A stretch of DNA of 64,000 nt from Halorubrum alkaliphilum (GTDB lineage: Archaea; Halobacteriota; Halobacteria; Halobacteriales; Haloferacaceae). Shown in pieces: positions 59,311 to 64,000 of the stretch. The notes under the pieces are model-generated. The model saw only the letters and a list, made by a program, of their open reading frames with translations. It did no database searches and had not been told where the DNA came from. The position numbers were made by a program, and so were the translations under genes. The stretch covers positions 124,001 to 188,000 of the forward strand of contig NZ_JAGGKQ010000004.1 in the NCBI RefSeq assembly GCF_017873815.1, in the 5' to 3' direction. Numbering within the stretch: the first letter of the stretch is position 1; every line of letters begins with the position of its first letter.

Positions 59311-59386
59311 GAACCGGTCCTCTCGCCCGTCTCGGACGAACGCGACCACCGTGTGAGTTATACGCTACCGGGGAGCGGAACGACAC

Positions 59387-60649
59387 ATGAGCACTGACGG
59401 GTTCGGCATCGGCGTCGTCGGCTGCGGGTTCATCACGCGCGAACGACACCTCCCGAGCGTCGGGTACCTTCCCGGCGTCCACGTCGCCGGGCTCCAGAAC
59501 CGAACGCGGAGCACGGCCGATACCGTCGCGGACGCGTGTCGCGAGGAGGGCTGGGGGGACCCGACCGTGGCAGATTCGGTTGCGGGGCTGGTCGCGGACC
59601 CTGCGGTCGACGGACTGTGGGTAACCTCACCGAATTTCACCCGCGTCGACGTGATCGACGAGGCGGTCGACGCGCTCGAGGACGGCGCAACCCTCCGGGG
59701 GATCGCCATGGAGAAGCCGGTCGCCCGGAACCTCGCGGAGGCAACCCGGATCCTCGACCGCGTCGCGTCCGTCGGCGTGCCACACGCCTATCTGGAGAAC
59801 TGGCCGCATGAACCCGACATCAGCGGGATGCGAGAGCTGTTGTGGTCGCGGGGCAGGGAGGCCGGGCGGCCGTACCTCGCCCGGGCGCAGGCGGAACACA
59901 CCGGTCCCCACTCCGCGTGGTTCTGGGACGGGGAGAAACAGGGGGGTGGCGCGCTGACCGACATGCTCTGTCACGCGCTCGCGGGCAACGAGGTTCTGTT
60001 GTCGGATCCGGCGACCGATACGGCCGATACGACGGCGGACAACGCGAGCGATCCGAACGCCGATCCCGACGCCGGCCTCACACCGGTCTCCGTGACTGCG
60101 GACACGGAGACGCTCAAGTGGGGCCGCGAAGAGTACGCCGCCGAGCTCCGCGAGGAACACGGCGTGGACTACGAGACGAACCCGGCTGACGACTACGCCC
60201 GAGCGACGGTGCGATACGAGGACGCCGAGGGAACTCCGCTCGTCTCGGAGGCGACCGGATCGTGGTGTTACGTCGGCTCCGGCGTGCGGCGAACGATAGA
60301 GCTGCTCGGCCCCGAGTACTCCGGACAGGTCCTCTCCGACGAGGCGTCCTCCAGCGTCTTCCTCTCCGACGCCGTCGGCGACGGTGAGGGATGGGCCGAG
60401 AAACAGAACGCGACGAGCGGGCGGACCCCGATCGCCGCCGCGGACGTCGTGACGGGCGGGTTCGTCGCCGAGAACCGCGACGCGGTCGACTCGTTCCGTG
60501 CCGGCGAGAACGGCGCGTTGGACCTGACCGACGGCTATCGCGTATTACGGACCTGTATGGCCGCGTATAAGTCTGCGGAGGAGGGTCGCGAGGTCGTCCT
60601 CGCCGACGCCGACCTCGAAGGCTACACGCCGCCGCCGGCACGACGGTGA
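59387..60649 (+). CDS. Gfo/Idh/MocA family oxidoreductase
   Basis: A 420-residue two-domain dehydrogenase. The Rossmann part starts FGIGVVGCGFITRERHLPSVGYLPGVHVAGLQNRT; AMEKPVARNLAEATRIL is the EKP motif near 108, and QGGGALTDMLCHALAGNEVL contains the GGG...H catalytic-type segment near 188. A roughly 30-residue Asp/Thr-rich insert (around 200-225) is unusual. These enzymes oxidise sugars, inositols or sugar acids with NAD(P). It has its own TTATACG box about 28 nt upstream and lies behind the dehydrogenase gene. Confidence 0.85.
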   Translation: MSTDGFGIGVVGCGFITRERHLPSVGYLPGVHVAGLQNRTRSTADTVADACREEGWGDPTVADSVAGLVADPAVDGLWVTSPNFTRVDVIDEAVDALEDGATLRGIAMEKPVARNLAEATRILDRVASVGVPHAYLENWPHEPDISGMRELLWSRGREAGRPYLARAQAEHTGPHSAWFWDGEKQGGGALTDMLCHALAGNEVLLSDPATDTADTTADNASDPNADPDAGLTPVSVTADTETLKWGREEYAAELREEHGVDYETNPADDYARATVRYEDAEGTPLVSEATGSWCYVGSGVRRTIELLGPEYSGQVLSDEASSSVFLSDAVGDGEGWAEKQNATSGRTPIAAADVVTGGFVAENRDAVDSFRAGENGALDLTDGYRVLRTCMAAYKSAEEGREVVLADADLEGYTPPPARR

Positions 60650-60701
60650 GGAACGACGGGAGAGACGACGTGTGACCGACGGCGACTGGGAGGGCACGCA
60701 G

Positions 60702-61739
60702 CTACTCCCCCGCCAACGGCTCCCGAGTTCCGGTTCGTGCGCTCCGCCGCGCGGTTTCGATGATCCGGTGTGCCTCGCGACAGAACGCGGGGTCGGCGGG
60801 TCCCTCGGGTTCGGCACCGGTTTCGAGCCGATCGACGAGATAGGCCGCGAGGTTCTCGAACCGCGAGGCGAGCGCGTCGGGTTTGACCCCGTATCCCTCC
60901 GGACGCTCGCGGGTCTGGACCCGGATCGGCGCGGAGCGCTCGCGGGTGCTGATCGACCCCCGCGTACCCACGATCTCGTACCCCTTCGCCGGCTGCGGCT
61001 GCGTCTCCCACGGGTTCGTCACCATCCGCCACGAGGTGTGAAACGTCGACAGGCCGGTCTCGTATCGGCACACCGTGGTCGACTGGATATCGACTTCCAG
61101 CTCCGGCGGGGTGTACGTCTCAGCGGTTACCGCGGTCGGGAGGTCGCCGTCGCGGAACCAAGTGGCGAACGTCGCGCCGTAACAGAGGTAATCGAGCAGC
61201 GAGCCACCCCCTGCGCCCGCGTCGTAAAACCAGCTTTCGTCGGGCGGGGCACCCGCGTTCCCCCCGTAGTACTGGACCTCGAGGACGTCGCCGACGGTCC
61301 CCTCCCGGACGAGCCGCTTGACGGTGTGTTTGACCGGGTCCCACAGCACGGGCCAGTTGACGAACAGGCGACCGTCGCTTTCCGCGATCGCCGCCAGCAT
61401 CCGGTCGGCGTCCGCGAGCGTCATTGCGAGGGGCTTTTCGAGCGCGATCGCGAGGTCGTACGGAGCGACACGCTCGACGAACGCCGCGTGGTCGGCGTTC
61501 CTCGGACAGCCGATAACGACATCCGGAGCCAGCGTCTCGAGACACCGATCGAGATCGTCATAGACGCGGTCCGACGGAATGCTGAGTTGGTCGACGGCTC
61601 GTTGGACCGAGCCGGTCGAGGTCGCCGGCGACTCGTCACAGACGCCGACGAGTTCCGTTCCGGGATGGTCGACGACCCACTCGAGGTTCGTGTTCATATG
61701 CATCTGATCGAAGTTCGCGCCGACGACACGGAGAGTCAT
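60702..61739 (-). CDS. Gfo/Idh/MocA family oxidoreductase (second, convergent)
   Basis: A 345-residue relative of the preceding gene, on the opposite strand. TLRVVGANFDQMHMNTNLEW opens it (a GxN rather than GxGxxG loop), IALEKPLAMTLADADRML is the EKP motif, and GAGGGSLLDYLCYGATFATWF follows. It is shorter and diverged, so it probably handles a different sugar. A TTTAAG box on the minus strand (61764-61771) sits 28 nt before the ATG. It is convergent with the first Gfo/Idh/MocA gene and divergent from the transporter operon. Confidence 0.83.
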   Translation of the reverse strand: MTLRVVGANFDQMHMNTNLEWVVDHPGTELVGVCDESPATSTGSVQRAVDQLSIPSDRVYDDLDRCLETLAPDVVIGCPRNADHAAFVERVAPYDLAIALEKPLAMTLADADRMLAAIAESDGRLFVNWPVLWDPVKHTVKRLVREGTVGDVLEVQYYGGNAGAPPDESWFYDAGAGGGSLLDYLCYGATFATWFRDGDLPTAVTAETYTPPELEVDIQSTTVCRYETGLSTFHTSWRMVTNPWETQPQPAKGYEIVGTRGSISTRERSAPIRVQTRERPEGYGVKPDALASRFENLAAYLVDRLETGAEPEGPADPAFCREAHRIIETARRSARTGTREPLAGE

Positions 61740-61943
61740 GTCGCCGTCGTCTCGGCGACTCCTCTTAAATCTCACTTGCGCGCCGACCGCTCGGTCCCGA
61801 TCTCCGCTCACGCTATCATGACTGGTTATTTATAAGAGATCGGTTCGGATTCCGGATAAAACGGGAATACGTATTCGAGAGACTCTCGGCATTCCTTGCC
61901 CGTTCCGTCCCGTTCGTGTACGCAGTTAGTCAAGAATAAAAGC

Positions 61944-61952
61944 ATTTATAAT
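61944..61952 (+). promoter_or_regulatory. TATA box of the BMP-type transporter operon
   Basis: ATTTATAAT centred about 31 nt before the ATG at 61979; the longer frame from 61958 would start inside the leader. Confidence 0.6.
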
Positions 61953-61978
61953 GTGATATGGAGATCCGCCGAGATGGT

Positions 61979-63097
61979 ATGTCACGTCAGACTCAGTCGG
62001 AAGGCGATTCGGACGCTCGCCCCGCTACGCCGAACTCGGCGGGAACGGTGGACCGGCGCACGTTTCTCGCGTCGACGGCAGCGGTCGGTGCCGTCGGGCT
62101 CGCGGGCTGTGCCGACGACGAGGAGGGTGCCGAGTACAACGCCGCCATCATCTCGAGCCCGGCCGGATTCGACGACAACGCGTTCAACGATAACGCGCGC
62201 GACGGACTCCGCGAGGCGGCCGAGGAGTACGATCTCGACATCAACGACGTCGAGGAGACGGAGGAAGCCGAGTACGAGTCGGTTCAAGCCGAACTCGCCG
62301 AGCAGGACCTCTACGACGTGATAGTGATGGTCGGCCAGCAGCATTACGACCCGCTGGTGAACAACTCCGAGACGTATCCCGACCAGAACTGGATGCTGAT
62401 CAACGACCACGTCGAGGGCGCGGCCAACGTCTCGGGCTGGATCGAAATGAACCACGAGATGTCGTTCCTCGCGGGCGTCGCGGCCGGCACGCTCACGACC
62501 GAGTCGATCGAACACGAGGGCAGCAGCACGAACCCGGACGAGAGCGTCGTCGGCTTCGTCGGCGGCGAGGACATCGACCTGATCAACGCCTTCGAGACGT
62601 CGTACATCGAGGGTGTCGAGTGGGTCAACGACGACGCCGAGGTGCTGACGGGATACGGCGGCAGCTTCTCGGATACGTCGGCCGCAAACGACGTGGCCGC
62701 CTCACAGATCGACGACGGCGCAGACATCGTCTGGCACGCGGCGTCCGCGGCGGGCGGTGGCGCGTTCTCCGCGGCACAGAGCAACGACCGGTTCGCGCTC
62801 GGCGTCGACGTCGACCAGTCGATCACCGAGGACCAGTACGCGGACGTCATTCTGGGCTCGGCAGTCAAAGCGCTCAACGAGGCGACCTACGACGTGGTGA
62901 CGGCGGCGATGGACGGCGACTGGGGCGGCGTGTCCGGCGAGCGGAACCTCAGCATCGAACAGGGCGGTATCGACTTCATTACCGGCCAGGAGTTCGAGGG
63001 GAGCCTGCCGGCCGCTCTCGACGAGAACCTCGAGGACGCGAAGGACGCGTTCATCGCCGGGGAGATCGAACTGACCTGCGGTCCGACCGGCTGCTGA
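61979..63097 (+). CDS. BMP-family (PnrA-like) substrate-binding lipoprotein
   Basis: A 372-residue secreted lipoprotein with a Tat-type signal DRRTFLASTAAVGAVGLAGC (RR at 26-27, lipobox Cys44). The mature part is a periplasmic-binding-protein fold of the BMP/Med family: SSPAGFDDNAFNDNARDGLREAAEEYD, MSFLAGVAAGTLT, DIVWHAASAAGGGAFSAA and GVDVDQS. BMP-type proteins bind nucleosides or sugars. Placed next to sugar-catabolic genes and 36 bp before an RbsA-type ATPase, it probably feeds the pathway. Confidence 0.88.
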   Translation: MSRQTQSEGDSDARPATPNSAGTVDRRTFLASTAAVGAVGLAGCADDEEGAEYNAAIISSPAGFDDNAFNDNARDGLREAAEEYDLDINDVEETEEAEYESVQAELAEQDLYDVIVMVGQQHYDPLVNNSETYPDQNWMLINDHVEGAANVSGWIEMNHEMSFLAGVAAGTLTTESIEHEGSSTNPDESVVGFVGGEDIDLINAFETSYIEGVEWVNDDAEVLTGYGGSFSDTSAANDVAASQIDDGADIVWHAASAAGGGAFSAAQSNDRFALGVDVDQSITEDQYADVILGSAVKALNEATYDVVTAAMDGDWGGVSGERNLSIEQGGIDFITGQEFEGSLPAALDENLEDAKDAFIAGEIELTCGPTGC

Positions 63098-63133
63098 TCG
63101 GCCGGTGCGATCCGATATTTCGCGGGGTGACCG

Positions 63134-64000
63134 ATGAGCACGGACAACAGCACCGCGGTTCGGCTCGACGGGATCACCAAACGCTTCGGCGACGTCGTCG
63201 CGAACGACGACGTGACGTTCACGCTGGAGGAGGGAACGATCCACGCGCTGCTCGGCGAGAACGGCTCCGGGAAGACGACGCTCATGAGCGTCCTCTACGG
63301 ACTGTATCAGCCGACCGACGGAACGATCGTCGTGGACGGCGAGGAGCAATCCTTTGCGTCACCGCGTGACGCGATGGCTGCGGGAGTCGGGATGATCCAC
63401 CAGCACTTCCAGCTGATCGAGCCGATGACGGTACTCCAGAACGTCGTGTTGGGTCACGAGCCGACGAAGAACGGGCTCGTCGACGAGGAGGCCGCACGCG
63501 AGGAGATCACGCAGATCAGCGACCGGTACGGCTTCGACGTCGCGCGTCACCTCGACACGCCGGTTCGGGACCTCGATGTCGGGGTCCAACAGCGTATCGA
63601 GATCGTCAAGAGCCTCTATCGCGGCGCGGACGTGTTGATTCTCGACGAGCCGACCGCCGTATTAACCCCACAGGAAGTGGACGCGCTCATGGAGGTGATG
63701 GACGACCTTCGGGCGGACGGCCACTCGCTTATTTTCATCACTCACAAGCTCGACGAGGCGCTCTCGGCAGCGGACCAGATCACGGTGTTACGCGACGGCG
63801 AAGCCGTCGGTAGCGTCGATTCCGCAGAGACGGACGAGCGCGGTCTCGCCCGTATGATGGTCGGCCGGGAAGTGCTCTTCGACCGACTGGAGCGGGAGGG
63901 CGAGCCCGGCGACCCGGTGTTGACCGCGAGCGACCTCCGCGTCTCCGGCGATCGGGGCGTCGAGCAGGTCGCCGATGTCGACCTCACGGTCCGTGAAGGC
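63134..64000 (+). CDS. ABC transporter ATP-binding protein, RbsA/BMP type (truncated by window edge)
   Basis: 289 codons are in the window and the frame is open at the right edge. MSTDNSTAVRLDGITKRFGDVVANDDVTFTLEEGTIHALLGENGSGKTTLMSVLYGLYQPTDG gives Walker A near residue 41; the signature DLDVGVQQRIEIVKSLYRGADVLILDEPTAVLTPQE and the switch IFITHKLDEAL follow. From about residue 256 (VLTASDLRVSGDRGVEQVADVDLTV) the second nucleotide-binding domain begins, as in the two-domain RbsA/NupA type. It should energise uptake with the BMP-type lipoprotein; the permease genes are expected beyond the window. Confidence 0.9.
   Translation, partial: MSTDNSTAVRLDGITKRFGDVVANDDVTFTLEEGTIHALLGENGSGKTTLMSVLYGLYQPTDGTIVVDGEEQSFASPRDAMAAGVGMIHQHFQLIEPMTVLQNVVLGHEPTKNGLVDEEAAREEITQISDRYGFDVARHLDTPVRDLDVGVQQRIEIVKSLYRGADVLILDEPTAVLTPQEVDALMEVMDDLRADGHSLIFITHKLDEALSAADQITVLRDGEAVGSVDSAETDERGLARMMVGREVLFDRLEREGEPGDPVLTASDLRVSGDRGVEQVADVDLTVREG

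Overview
The window is a 64 kb piece of a haloarchaeal chromosome. Proteins are acidic and GC-rich, there are archaeal information-processing genes (PCNA, PAN ATPase, class I lysyl-tRNA synthetase, aEF-1 beta, ribosomal proteins S17e and L10e), F420 synthesis (CofD), HalX and amphi-Trp proteins, and mostly leaderless genes with a TATA-like box 25-30 nt before the start codon. The gene set and the TTTATAAG-type promoters suggest Halorubrum or a close relative; this is inferred from protein resemblance, not from a marker such as 16S rRNA.

Layout: 0-9 kb holds a biotin-uptake operon (bioM start, bioY) with a palindromic biotin operator, a Cas4-like protein, cupin, LeuA/CimA-type synthase, S2P protease, HpcH aldolase, aEF-1 beta with a small zinc protein, a TctA-like permease and S17e. 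9.2-12.8 kb is a tight four-gene operon, cofD - Dus-like - CitG-like - DUF447, joined by ATGA overlaps. 13-24 kb is housekeeping: isoaspartyl peptidase, glycosyltransferase, isocitrate dehydrogenase, histidine kinase, pyrH-lysS-zinc-ribbon operon, acyl-CoA carboxylase, DedA, peroxiredoxin. 24-31.6 kb holds a composite palindromic repeat, tRNA-Pro, SLC13-TrkA permease, UspA, a Ski2-like helicase, L10e and NucS. 31.6-44.3 kb holds an asparagine-synthase-like protein, ahcY with an MTA/SAH deaminase, PHP-mptD, a GTPBP1-type GTPase, a split MgtE pair, phosphohexomutase and PCNA. 44.3-49.2 kb is the most accessory part: a second composite repeat, an orphan membrane protein, NhaC, and a small island with an unknown gene and a DUF433/DUF5615 toxin-antitoxin pair. 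49.2-52.7 kb is a tungstate ABC transporter (tupABC) with a ModE-like regulator and tRNA-His. 52.7-56.8 kb holds PAN, PdaD and small haloarchaeal proteins. 56.9-64 kb is a sugar or polyol catabolism cluster (SelA-like PLP enzyme, glucose-dehydrogenase-like, two Gfo/Idh/MocA oxidoreductases) followed by a BMP-type ABC uptake system running off the right edge.

The least explained content is non-coding. Two copies of a composite repeat (about 24.08-24.48 and 44.38-44.93 kb) carry TTTATAAGTGG-like boxes at identical spacing, followed by perfect hairpins; one hairpin pair is inverted and moved between the copies, and its stem changes compensate on both arms. Both tRNA genes in the window have a second partial copy of their own 3' end about 102-103 bp downstream, and in the His case the partial copy supplies the stop codon of the neighbouring regulator. 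These palindromic modules and tRNA-tail duplications are the best candidates for an undescribed mobile or structured-RNA system.
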